A stretch of 64,000 bases of DNA. Source: DCFW01 sp963790715. GTDB taxonomy: Bacteria; Bacteroidota; Bacteroidia; Bacteroidales; Bacteroidaceae. The notes beneath the pieces were generated by a model. It ran no database searches. It was not told the origin of the DNA and was given only the letters and a program-made list of their open reading frames with translations. Each line of letters begins with the position of its first letter. The first letter of the stretch is position 1. Location: assembly GCA_963790715.1 (NCBI GenBank), contig CAWBPN010000018.1, forward strand, positions 62,001 to 126,000, read 5' to 3'. Of this stretch, positions 47,601-57,292 are shown piece by piece. A program made the position numbers and the translations under genes.

Positions 47601-47950
47601 AAATCACTCTTTTTCATTGTTCCATAGCCGACAACCACAACTTCGTTAAGAGTGGTAGATGCCTCTTTTAAAACGACTTTAAAAGCTGATTGTCCGTCTA
47701 CCGAAAGAATTTGTGTTACATACCCTACATATGTAATCTGTAGTTTAGCATTATTGCGAACACCTTTTAAGGTAAAATTTCCGTTAATATCCGTGATAGT
47801 ACCATTTGTAGTACCTTGCACAGACACACTGGCTCCCATAATCGGTTCATTGCTCGCATCGACTACAATACCAGTAATCCCTTTCTCTTGTGCAAATCCA
47901 TAGCAGCAGGAGAAAAACATAAAAATGAATATTAAAAGTTTATTCTTCAT
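44675..47950 (-). pseudogene. SusC/RagA-family TonB-dependent transporter gene with three frameshifts
   Basis: N-terminal part (47950-47471): signal peptide MKNKLLIFIFMFFSCCYGFA, CarboxypepD-like domain, TonB-box region NEVVVVGYGTMKKSDLTGS and first half of the plug. A one-base gain at 47470 (GGC-T-GCT) interrupts SRPGELG/IRIRGNRS. A second gain at 45546 (AAA-G-ACA) interrupts NIK/TKDFSWTTDW, and a third near 45267 (a TAGC doubling) interrupts DDTQSG/SGWTTKT. The last segment ends in the normal barrel terminus FVLGIRIGL. Corrected length is about 1090 residues, normal for SusC. All pieces align without missing parts, so loss of function, if real, is recent. A perfect promoter lies upstream. 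Confidence 0.92.
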
Positions 47951-48013
47951 ATATCTATTAAGTATTAGTTATTAATAAAATTTCATAATAATATCTCGAT
48001 TAATTAGAATATT

Positions 48014-48044
48014 CAAAAATATAAGAATAGATTTTATTATACAA
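48014..48044 (-). promoter_or_regulatory. Promoter of the second susCD pair
   Basis: Reverse-strand TTG (48044-48042) and TATTTTTG (48021-48014) are exactly 20 nt apart, predicting a start near 48009 and a leader of about 58 nt. The susCD pair can therefore be transcribed independently of the enzyme genes upstream. Confidence 0.75.
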
Positions 48045-48384
48045 TGTAAATAAGTACATAAGCATATAAAATTGTACGCACATTATCATATCATGACTCA
48101 TAAGTACCTGAACTACAATAAATATCATCAAAACATCGCCTTTTATTTCTCTTATTTTTAATTATTGAGCATGCTATTCATATTTCAGAACGCCTCTGTT
48201 AATAGGTGTTTTCAGCTGACAACCTTCATAATCTGCAACTGTTCAGCGTTTTAACTGAATGATTTTAATTGGAGTATATATGTATTATTTTCGCAGGCAT
48301 TCAGGAAAAACTGCTATGTTTCTACACAAAAACAATCTTTATTATAGAGTAATTAGCAAAGTTTTTCATTGAGTTTACCGTAAC

Positions 48385-48552
48385 TATTCACCGTGTTTAC
48401 CGTGAAAGATCAACGAGTTTACTATTTTTTACAGCTGTAATAACTTGTTTTTGCAGCTGTGAAATCATCTTATTACAGCTGTAAAATCATCTTTTTACAG
48501 CTGTGATAAATACTAAACATGCTGGAGAAACACGGTAAACACGCTGGTGAAT
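48385..48552. repeat. Four 22-bp palindromic tandem repeats inside an inverted repeat
   Basis: Four imperfect 22-bp units fill 48426-48513, consensus TTTTTACAGCTGTRAAATC plus three bases; the CAGCTG cores fall at 48432, 48454, 48476 and 48498, exactly 22 apart. Copies 1 and 3 carry a 12-bp palindrome TTACAGCTGTAA. Outside them, ATTCACCGTGTTTACCGTG (48386-48404) reappears inverted at about 48531-48552 with a small insertion, and further GTTTACCGT-type copies sit at 48373-48381. The period and T-tract-plus-palindrome plan equal those of the array at 16145-16430. Confidence 0.8.
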
Positions 48553-48753
48553 GACGCAATTCTCAGTTTATAGATGAGGTAATCTCCGTGCTTTTCAAAT
48601 GTACAATTTGATTTTCTGAATGATTAAAGCATAAAGAAAATCAGCAGGGAATGCCGACAAACAAATATAGTCTGAAACATGAATAGAACCTTAACAACTA
48701 AACATTAGAGGGGGGCTTATATTAAAATTTTACCTTTCATAGAGAAACTGTAT

Positions 48754-49428
48754 TCACCTCGTAATTTTCCTAATTTTAAAATTAGCAATTTTCGTATGCG
48801 AATGAGTGGTACGAAATCCAAACCAGCCTAAAGTCAAAGGATTATTATCACGATAATCAACGATTAAATTGCCGTCAATTTCATATTGCACTTTATCTCC
48901 GAAAGCAGTTATTCTGATATGATACCATTTATTAGGTTGCAACAAATGTTCTTTATCTGTATATTCTTTTAAAACCTCAGGCTTTTTACCTGAAGATGCA
49001 AAATCTTTATAGTCACCGTCATAACGCCTGAAGCGAGTAGTTTTATTGCTATTGCCACCACAACCTAAATAATATGTTTGCAAGGAGTAACAACGATTGA
49101 AATTACCTGTTCTCCACTCGGCACGTTTGAAAATATCATTCGGATATTGCGGGTCTGTAGCCATCCAAAAACAATTCAAATCGCTTAACCTATCACCTTT
49201 TTGCCCATTATCAATTACACATGCATCATATTCGATACATACATTATTGTTCATCTTTTGTTTCCACCATAATGTAAACCCCTGTGGAGCGAACATTTCC
49301 ACCGTATCTCCGCGAAAGAATATTTTGTAATCCTTTACTTCCGATTCAATTATCCATTGAGACTGTTGCGCCATTACCGCTATCGGCAAAAAAATGAACA
49401 AAAAACATATCCGTATTAATTTATTCAT
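48754..49428 (-). CDS. DUF6250-type secreted protein
   Basis: A 224-residue protein with a signal peptide (about 1-20, IAVMAQQS). The rest is beta-rich with many aromatic residues (FTLWWKQKMNNNVCIEYDAC, LNCFWMATDPQYPNDIF, WYHIRITAFGDKVQYEIDG, TLGWFGFRTTHSHTKIANF), the pattern of a jelly-roll of the LamG/DUF1080 or DUF6250 kind. Such domains bind or hydrolyse glycans. It is the last gene of the enzyme set beginning at 57107, 38 bp after the PL9 gene. The call is by fold-type resemblance. Confidence 0.6.
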   Translation of the reverse strand: MNKLIRICFLFIFLPIAVMAQQSQWIIESEVKDYKIFFRGDTVEMFAPQGFTLWWKQKMNNNVCIEYDACVIDNGQKGDRLSDLNCFWMATDPQYPNDIFKRAEWRTGNFNRCYSLQTYYLGCGGNSNKTTRFRRYDGDYKDFASSGKKPEVLKEYTDKEHLLQPNKWYHIRITAFGDKVQYEIDGNLIVDYRDNNPLTLGWFGFRTTHSHTKIANFKIRKITR

Positions 49429-49466
49429 TATGTTGATAAATTATGTTCAACACCCGTAACAAACGT

Positions 49467-50819
49467 TCATTCGTTTTTATCAGCTACCGAATATCCGATT
49501 CCTGCTTCCAACAATTTACTGCTTTTCTTCAACTTCATGAAATCAATATCAGGAAGACTGCCGTCGGCTTTGCGCTGGCGCATCAGCTGCGAAGCATCCA
49601 AACTAACAAAATCGCTACGCTTAACATTCATCTGACTCGGTGAAAATGTGTTGTTTGTCGTTTTGCATTTGCTTAAGTCGATGTTTATAATATCACCATC
49701 GTCACGACGAGGACTAAATGATAAATTGTTGGTAAGTCACATGATTATATCCCGGTACATTCACAATTTCAAAAGCTGATTTTCTGTTAACCATATTATA
49801 ATTGGCCGAATTTTTATAAGCCGAATTATTAAGCCATGTATCACCGTTCAAATGATGATTTGAATAAAATCCACTTGCCTTGTTGCCGTATGCAATGCAA
49901 AATCTAACGGTATTACTCGGAATGACATCAGGTATTCTTGTTCCAGGTTTCATTCCATACCCGCCGGCCTTGAATCCGTTTCCGTCGGCAGCAAGCGAAC
50001 CGTTTGTTTTATAACCGTTTAAGAATGCCCAACAATGGTCAAAGGTGGTTGCAGCATAAGAATTTATTAAATCGAACCCGTCATCGCTATTATACCAGGC
50101 ACGGCATCCTCTGAAAACATTGCCAGTACTGCCTGGCGATTTCGGATGGCATCCGAACCCGTCGACATTTCCGCCGAACCATCTTCGGATACAGGATCAT
50201 AATTATTATATGCGTCGCAATTCAATATCAAATTGTTTTTACCGTATGTCAAAAAGAATCCTATAGCCATACCGTCATGCATCGACAAATTCTCATAAAT
50301 ATTATTGTTACCGCCTTCGTTATGGAAACATTCCGATTGAGTATGTGTGAGAATAGTAACTTGAGTGCCGACGACTTCAAAATTTTTAAAATGAAGATAA
50401 GACCCGGTTACGAAGAAAACATAAACCCTTTTATCCTTTGGCTTTACTGCCGACAAATCAAATACCGAACGCTCATTCTTATAACCGAAATAACATATAT
50501 ATTTTAATTTAGTACCACTCTTATCCATATAAAATGGACTTGCCACAAAGCCATTGCCGGCCATAATCTGGTCTTCGGTAACTTTATACACACCTCCGCG
50601 AATATACACCGTATCACCAGGTCTGACAAACGATTGAGCTTTGCTCAACGTAGCAAAAGGAGAATCAATCGTTCCTGTATTCGAATCATTTCCGCTTACT
50701 GCTACATAATAACAATTTCGCCCACTTGCACTTACTGCATTTGTTGCCGCACTTAAATTAGAGCATGATAGCACGAGCATCAGTGCTACCGAAACAAAAT
50801 AATAAGAAAAGTTCTTCAT
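49467..50819 (-). pseudogene. PL9-family pectate lyase gene with two frameshifts
   Basis: The start MKNFSYYFVSVALMLVLSCS gives a lipoprotein-type or ordinary signal. The body is a right-handed beta-helix like PL9: NCYYVAVSGNDSNTGTIDSP, PGDTVYIRGGVYKVTE, YLHFKNFEVVGTQVT, then CDAYNNYDPVSEDGS. A one-base loss near 50175 (probably GGG to GG) breaks DGS/GGNVDGFGCHPKSPGS; the next frame continues GCRAWYNSDDGFDLINS, with the conserved WYNSDDGFD of PL9, to NHVTY, where a one-base gain at about 49731 breaks it again. The last part runs NNLSFSPRRDDGD to a TGA at 49467-49469. Corrected length is about 450 residues, close to normal. Confidence 0.85.
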
Positions 50820-50842
50820 GTGTAAAATAATTATTTGTATGG

Positions 50843-50885
50843 CAAAAATATCAGTCCATTTACTATTACATCATGTACAAAAATA
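50843..50885 (-). promoter_or_regulatory. Possible internal promoter for PL9 and DUF6250
   Basis: Two reverse-strand TATTTTTG boxes (50850-50843 and 50885-50878) lie in the 90-bp gap before PL9, the widest gap in this gene set. TTG elements are present 17-27 nt further up but not at the ideal distance. Confidence 0.35.
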
Positions 50886-50909
50886 CGAAAAAGCATGTAA
50901 TACAATACA

Positions 50910-51792
50910 TTAGAATGTTTTAAGCCATGCTTTCAACTCTGCCAATAATTCATCGTGATACTTAAAAGTTGAGCGATAACCGAATCCATGTCCACCTGAC
51001 GAATATATGTGTAATGTGACAGGTACATTGTTTTCATGCAATGCAATATAATAATTGACGGAATTAAGAGGATTTACACCTCTGTCGTCATTGGCTAGAG
51101 CTATAAATGCACGAGGAGTGGTGGCTGTTACTTGCAGGTCATTACTGTATAACTGTTCATCTCCTGCCGACGGATTTTTGCCCAGAAATCCTTTTAACGA
51201 ACCTTTATGAGTGAACTGAGGATTCATACTGATTACAGGATAAAGCAATATCTGAAAAGCAGGACGTATGCTGTCCGTTACGTGAGTTGCAATAGTAGAA
51301 GCCAAATGTCCTCCGGCAGACGAAGCCCATTATACCTATTGCATTAGGATTAATGTGCCATGCCGCCGCATTTGCACGAATCAAGCGAATAGCTTCTGCT
51401 GCATCGGACACTGGTACTTCATGATGTCCGTTAGGCATACGGTATTTCAACACAATAGCCGCAACGCCTTGCTCATTAAAGAACTCACCCCAATCGTAAC
51501 CTTCATTCGACATCGACAAATGACTGTAACCTCCGCCCGGACATATAACCACAGCCTTTGTCAACGTATCAGACTTTGGTAAATATACTTTTATACATGG
51601 TTTATAATTACATTTTGCATCATCATAGCCTTGAGCTTCCAACCCGTTTGAATTTGGCAACCCGCCTTGCCACAAATCAATGGTAAAAGGCGAATCGACT
51701 ATAGCTTCATTCTTATTTCCTGATACGTTTCCTGCAAAAGTAATCGTCGTAAAACAAATTGCAGTAAGTAATAATATATGCTTCTTCATCAT
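50910..51792 (-). pseudogene. Alpha/beta-hydrolase esterase gene with one frameshift
   Basis: The signal peptide (MMKKHILLLTAICFTTITFA) leads into a BD-FAE/acetylxylan-esterase-like hydrolase: oxyanion-hole VVICPGGGYSHLS, then GEFFNEQGVAAIVLKYRMP. A one-base gain at 51321 falls in the nucleophile elbow: the expected GFSAGGHLAS reads GFVCRRTFG in the first frame. The rest (THVTDSIRPAFQILLYPVIS, ANDDRGVNPLNS with acid Asp, GGHGFG with His) is in the second frame. As written it cannot be active. Intact homologues would cleave acetyl or other esters on pectin. It is 24 bp downstream of the DUF4450 gene. Confidence 0.85.
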
Positions 51793-51816
51793 GCTATATT
51801 TTAAAATTCTTATCTA

Positions 51817-54800
51817 TTATTCTTCAAATGTAAGTGCCATCAGGCCTATAATAACCTCATAAGCCTGAGTTTCTACCGTTATGCTCTTCAACTCCTTTGT
51901 TTTATCCAACAACATATTCAGTAATAATCCTCCACCTCCTTGTATCATACCACCATTAGCTTCGGCAAATTTACCATTTCGTAGCAATAAACGTGTGAGT
52001 AATCCGCTTTTATTATGAAAAGCATAACCGTCTTCATAATAATTCTGTTCGATGGGTGCCCAGTTTTCAGGATTACGTAAACTATACGTCTGCACCGAAC
52101 CGTCAGTATATACAGCTTTGATTCGTCCGTTTTCCAAACGACTTTGCATCTGATTTGTAGTCCCGGCCATCAACAACCATGCTCTGCGATACTTGCCTGA
52201 GACAGGTATGGAAACACTGTCAGGAAAATTATTCCATAATGATGTAAACACTATATTATGTCCTTTTGCAGGAGTTAAAAACGGTACTCCGTCAGAAGTT
52301 TTCAATTGTCCGCCTTTTGTACGCAAACCGCTGTCATCTATAACAACAGCCTTATCCGAATGGCTGACATCATTTCTTTCAATAGCCGCATTAGGATGAC
52401 ACCAGTCTCCTATTCCGTGGATAGGTATTTCAAGTGAAGTAACCGAAGGTCGCGGTGAAAGATAACTATGTTTGAATATATTGGTAACGTCATCATTAAA
52501 GTATGAAGACAAATTTACCTGATGGTATTTCCTTGTTCTAATATTATCAACCACTTCAGATTCTTTATGAACACGGTTTACGAATTGCGGTTGTATCCAT
52601 TCAAAACATCCTTGTTTTTCGTTCTTGAAAACCGTATTTTCTCCGTTCCCTTCAGTTATGATATTCGTATCTATCACTTTTCCGGCGAAATGGAATGTCA
52701 ACGAATTATCTTTATTGCATGGCATAGTAACAACAATTCGTGGACGCTCAATGCTATTTTGCATATCCATTTCCGAAGAATAATGAATGTTGTTTCCGTT
52801 AAGATTAATCATTGATATACTGTCCTTGTAAACAGGTATCTCCAATTTGATTACAGCATTCTTGCACAACGTATTGAACCGAACTTTCCAAGTCTCATTA
52901 TTATCTTTACGATTAAATCTATAGTCTACATCCGACGTACGTATGCTTGCCTCATTCCATTCCTTTGGAAATCCAGGTGAAATTACAACCGTTCCATTCA
53001 ACAAATCAGGACGAACACCGAACATAGCCTTCAACTATTGCACGCGAAGTGATGCCGACCACATCTCCGAAATCGCGGTACTCTTCACCGAGTGAAGCGT
53101 CATAAAAACTGATTTGCCCCAAGTTACCGGGTGAACTGCCCATATACATATTATCCAAAATGGAACTTTTTAACAAGTCGGTAGCGACCTCATTACGCCC
53201 GGTTTCCCAATAAGCCAGAGCGGTGTGAGCAACCTCCGCCTCAGCAACATTGTTCGTACTCCACATATACGGCAACCAATCGGTAGTGGATATTGTGGCA
53301 TAATGGCCTTTCAGGCCTTCGGCAACTACCGGGATATGCGGTATTTGCGTATCCACATACCGCGTAGCTTCATATCGTTGTTCCATATTCCCCACCTTAC
53401 TGTCAATAGGCGTATAAATGCTCCACACTCCGGCTGAAGGATGTACCAGCTTATAGCCCATTGCATCTTGATACTCAGCCCAATGCTCCTTCATCGGAAA
53501 GCCAAAGTCGTTTATTTATTGCAGAATATATCTTATTCAGCCTCCATTTCGTAGGAGGTAGCGTCAATTCCTAAAATGCGGGCAATACGTGCAGCATAAA
53601 GATTTGAATAATAATTATATGATGAAGAATGAGTAACTGCTCCGCCACTGTATTCCAATCCGTCACTTGCCCAAATACAACAATAAGCATCGTACAATCC
53701 ATCATTGTCCGAATCGAAATTGCGTTTCTCCCACGCAAGCGAACGCTCTATTACAGGCCACACTTTACGCGCGTATGCAGTATCTCCCGTCCAGTTCAAA
53801 TGACGAATCAACTCGTCAATGTATACTAAATTCATATCATAGTGGTTAACTTTCATGTCTTTTCCGCCAGGATAACGACTGATATAACCGTTACTGAATA
53901 TCGGTGTACCCCACTTTTCAAGTCCGCGGCACAAATTCAATGCAGTATCTTGTGCCGGTTGTGGAATAGTCGGCGGAATATCCACAGCCTGTGCAGCAGC
54001 ATATCCGTCGAAATGACGACGCGAACGTTCATGCCATCCCAGCACATCACCCGTGTAAGCAGCACGCCAACCGCACAAAGGGATTCGCCAACCGATATCG
54101 CCATGCAGCCATACATTCGGTTGCCATATACCGTCGGCAGCCATACTGATGTCGCTGCCCAAAGTGTTGAAATAAGGGTCCGGCGTATGTATCTCCAATG
54201 CGTCAGCCTTGTGCTTAGCCTCAGCCAAAGCAATATCGAATATGTGCGGAATATCTTGCGATGAGTCTGTAACAGAACCTACCGATATATATAAAACTCT
54301 GTCAAGTTCGGTTTCTCCTTTAATATAATTGTGTGAATCAAGAACCAATTTATCAGGAAACATTCCGTATATCGTTCTGTTCTTTTTGCCTCCTGTATCC
54401 ATTATAAAATGATTACCGTCAACATTGTATCTGTTATTCTTGCAAAATTCGGTCTTAAAGCTGTAACAATCAGGTTTATCAACGCCTAAATCACCGTTTC
54501 TGTTCAACCGTTCATTTGATGCTCCGCCGAATATCCACGACAAATGTACTCCCGACGGGATATTCACAGGAGTTATTTTCACCACCATACCTTCAACATC
54601 CGTACGTGCAGCCACCTCAACATTAAGTTGTCCGGCTCCCAACAAAGGGTCGGTTATTATATAAAACCTACGTCCTCCGCCATAATGTGCTTCAATGCGG
54701 TCTGCATCATTCAACTGCAACGACTTGCCGTTAACCGTTAATCCGAAATGTAAGTTTCCACACATCTCAGGATAAGCCAAAGCAAACTCAGGCACATCAC

Positions 54801-54984
54801 CAGTTTCAACCCTAAACGGCGTATATCCGCCATACAAAGCACGGTTTTGCTTAAGCTTGCTGTTAATGCATACAAAGTCGCCATTCACAGGTTTGTATCT
54901 CAATGTACGTTCAATGCCGTGCCATACTTGCGCAAAAGATGGCAAAGAAAACAGCATACACAACATGCATAAAAATGTTCTCAT
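51817..54984 (-). pseudogene. DUF4450 / six-hairpin glycosidase-like gene with three frameshifts
   Basis: A large secreted protein (about 1055 residues when repaired). Signal peptide MRTFLCMLCMLFSLPSFA; then a DUF4450-like beta-rich region (about 20-260); then an (alpha/alpha)6-barrel-like region (WQPNVWLHGDIGWRIPLCGW, MNLVYIDELIRHLNWTG, DNDGLYDAYCCIWASDG, AVTHSSSYNYYSNLYAARI); then beta-sandwich parts. One-base gains at 53535 (GAA-T-AAG), about 53486 (GGA-G-CAT) and 53026 (GGC-T-ATG) break EAE/KIYSA, DEG/HWAEYQD and VEG/MFGVRPD. Fold suggests a glycosidase on pectin side chains or backbone, but no activity can be named. It begins 11 bp after the upstream gene stops. Confidence 0.75.
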
Positions 54985-54995
54985 AAATATATCGT

Positions 54996-57107
54996 TTAAG
55001 GTAAAGGTTTAATGCCTTCCCACTTCACATTCCAACTTTCAGGAAGTCCGGGAGTCGGCGTTGTACATCCGTCCCAACCGGCACACATCAACGCTACGGC
55101 AGTCAACAAGCCGCCATTACCAGGTAAATAAATACGCAAACGCCCATCCTGATAATTATGACCATTATTCAAATAAGTATTCTTTGTCTTTTTCATTAGC
55201 AAAGCATCCACAGCCGTTTGCGGGCGTCCCAATCTGGTTGCCGTCATTGCAACCATAGGATAATCCCATCCCCATGTGGTATCCCAATTCCAACCTTTCA
55301 TAATCCAATCGAAAGTACGGCTCATTATTGCAGGATTCACTTGCTTCTTGCTCAACGGCAGCACACCATAAGCTCCAAGAACTGCGGGATGGTCTGAAAT
55401 CATCTTTATATCTTTATAAGTATTCGGTTCACTTTCGGCAGCCAAGTAAAGACTGTCTTTTTGTGCCAAAGGAGCCAGTTTGTCAATAACTTCATCGCAA
55501 TGTACATCGCGCTTTTCACCCAAACGCTCACGCCACTGCTGAGCTATACCCAATGCCCAATGCCAATAAGAAAGCTCGAAAGGCGGATTCACCGTACGAT
55601 TTGCCGGCAATGTTTCCTGAGCGGCAATAATACCTTTTAATATATAGCGATTATTCAATGAATCGTACGTAGCAAAAGAAGTCATAAAATCAGCCGTAGC
55701 CTGTACCAATGAATTATATTTCAACAGCGTTTCACGCGTAGGATGCGAGCGATAAATCAATTCCGCCAAATAAATATAATGCGGCTGTTGCCATATCAAG
55801 AAAGAACCGACTTTTGACGGTGCTTCCATACCACTCGGATCAGTCATTTTCATCCAGCGTAACCCGTCAAAGCCCTGTCGGCGAGCTATTTTATGTGCTA
55901 TAGGAGACACCTTTTGATACCACCCCATAACCCGCTCAAGCATATCGGTATGTCCCCAAAGAGCCAACCATGCCTCATGCCACCAAGTCATTTCCAGATG
56001 GAACTTACCGAACCAACTGTTATATGTCAACCCTGTTTCCTGTGGAGGAGTATCGCCGGCACACTGAATAGCCAACAAATATTGCGACAAAACAACACGC
56101 CGTTCTATTTCGCGAGCCTGAGGTGAAGATGATGCAGAGCAGTCAACCATACCACCTTTTGTCCAGAAGTTATGCCAATATTCAGCGCAACGTTCTCCGT
56201 TATTCACACCGGTCTTCTCATTCTTCGGTTCATTTCTCGTGAACGCACACGAGAAATGAATAAACTTATCATGAGGAACAAGCATAAAATAATTATCTCC
56301 CACTATATTAAACGAACAATTATCTGTCCACTTTACAGTTACATAATAAACAGTATTGTCAACTTGTCTCTTCAATACAGCATATCCCTTCCTTTTGGTC
56401 AAGAAAGTAGTTTTGTTCCCTGCATTAGAAGACCAGCTACAAGCATCATCAGTATGTTTACCGGTAGGATAAGGGAAACGAAAAACAACCGAGACATTAC
56501 CGCTCTGTGCCAAAGGAGTAACCGCCGAACAAGTCAATTCATCACGTTCGGGATCACAAAAAGTTTTCACCGAAACAGATTTATTCAAATAAGAATAATT
56601 ACTCTCTATACATCCATCCCAAAGATTAAGTTTCTGATGAATATCTTTTATATCCGTAATCTTTGCCGCATGATGTTTGTTATTCGTAAACAGGAAGCCT
56701 ACAACTCCCAAATGCAATCTATGTGGATTTGCTCTATACCAATCAGAAGCATCGCGCGCCCTGCCCGGTTCTTTGAATTCAGTAGCATACAGTTCCTTAT
56801 GCCCGTGAAAATCATATTCTTTCAGAGCCTCTTCCGGTTTAAGATGTTGAGGATTGGCAAACGAATGCCATCCCCATTGTGACATCGTCCCCAACGGTAT
56901 ACCTGTTTTATAAGCTTCAGGAAAAGATTGCAATCCAGTGGCATCTGCCGTAAAGCAAAACTCTCCGTTACCTACTGAAAACGGCGACAAGGCATCGAAA
57001 TGCGTTACAAACGGTTCATTACGAACTACCACTTTTTGATGATCAAATGCAACGGCATTTATTGATATACTCAAAAGAAATAATAAACTAAATATGTGTT
57101 TTTTCAT
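54996..57107 (-). CDS. Putative secreted (alpha/alpha)6 glycosidase (GH65/GH95-like fold)
   Basis: A 703-residue intact protein with a signal peptide (about 1-20, INAVAF). The N-terminal 300 residues are beta-sandwich-like (PFSVGNGEFCFTADATGLQS, as in GH65 and GH95-type enzymes). The C-terminal half is helical and aromatic: LTYNSWFGKFHLEMTWWHEA, WGHTDMLERVMGWYQKVSPI, PPFELSYWHWALGIAQQW and WIMKGWNWDTTWGWDYPM; acidic residues near these could be catalytic. I do not recognise a named family with certainty. It is the first gene of the enzyme set that runs down to 48754. Immediately upstream only weak TATATTTA-like boxes are seen. Confidence 0.65.
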   Translation of the reverse strand: MKKHIFSLLFLLSISINAVAFDHQKVVVRNEPFVTHFDALSPFSVGNGEFCFTADATGLQSFPEAYKTGIPLGTMSQWGWHSFANPQHLKPEEALKEYDFHGHKELYATEFKEPGRARDASDWYRANPHRLHLGVVGFLFTNNKHHAAKITDIKDIHQKLNLWDGCIESNYSYLNKSVSVKTFCDPERDELTCSAVTPLAQSGNVSVVFRFPYPTGKHTDDACSWSSNAGNKTTFLTKRKGYAVLKRQVDNTVYYVTVKWTDNCSFNIVGDNYFMLVPHDKFIHFSCAFTRNEPKNEKTGVNNGERCAEYWHNFWTKGGMVDCSASSSPQAREIERRVVLSQYLLAIQCAGDTPPQETGLTYNSWFGKFHLEMTWWHEAWLALWGHTDMLERVMGWYQKVSPIAHKIARRQGFDGLRWMKMTDPSGMEAPSKVGSFLIWQQPHYIYLAELIYRSHPTRETLLKYNSLVQATADFMTSFATYDSLNNRYILKGIIAAQETLPANRTVNPPFELSYWHWALGIAQQWRERLGEKRDVHCDEVIDKLAPLAQKDSLYLAAESEPNTYKDIKMISDHPAVLGAYGVLPLSKKQVNPAIMSRTFDWIMKGWNWDTTWGWDYPMVAMTATRLGRPQTAVDALLMKKTKNTYLNNGHNYQDGRLRIYLPGNGGLLTAVALMCAGWDGCTTPTPGLPESWNVKWEGIKPLP

Positions 57108-57205
57108 CTACCTTTTAAACGAATATGTTATTACAATACTTCAAATTTTTCATAAATATAGCTAGTTCTAATCAGTTATCATATATATTTACAGATTAAA
57201 AAATA

Positions 57206-57254
57206 AAAAAGCAACTTGCCCTCTTTCTTTGTATCAGAGCAGTAGTTGCTTTTT
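57206..57254. terminator. Terminator after the MG2/plug-like gene
   Basis: An 11-bp perfect stem (AAAAAGCAACT at 57206-57216, complement at 57244-57254) with a 27-nt loop and T-runs at both sides. It ends the SusC-SusD-MG2 operon 38 bp after its last stop. Confidence 0.8.
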
Positions 57255-57292
57255 GAACTATTTATTAATACTTTATAAAATCAACATTGATA

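Larger units (their letters stand above)
47951..48753. other. 803-bp non-coding region upstream of susC
   Basis: No credible gene on either strand. It holds the susC promoter (48014-48044), an inverted-repeat-flanked array of four 22-bp units (48385-48552), and AT-rich filler with no other structure seen. The stretch 48560-48753 trails the DUF6250 gene and shows no clear terminator. Confidence 0.7.

Noticed and set aside
44675..47950. Two or three separate small genes in the broken susC
   Set aside because: The pieces abut in order and reconstitute one full-length SusC with no missing segment.
48170..48250. Short frame of about 26 codons in the non-coding region upstream of susC
   Set aside because: No recognisable start context, signal or conservation clue; expected by chance.
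39761..53600. Programmed +1 frameshifting in many genes
   Set aside because: Contexts share no slippery sequence or downstream structure, and one break is a base loss; error or decay is simpler.
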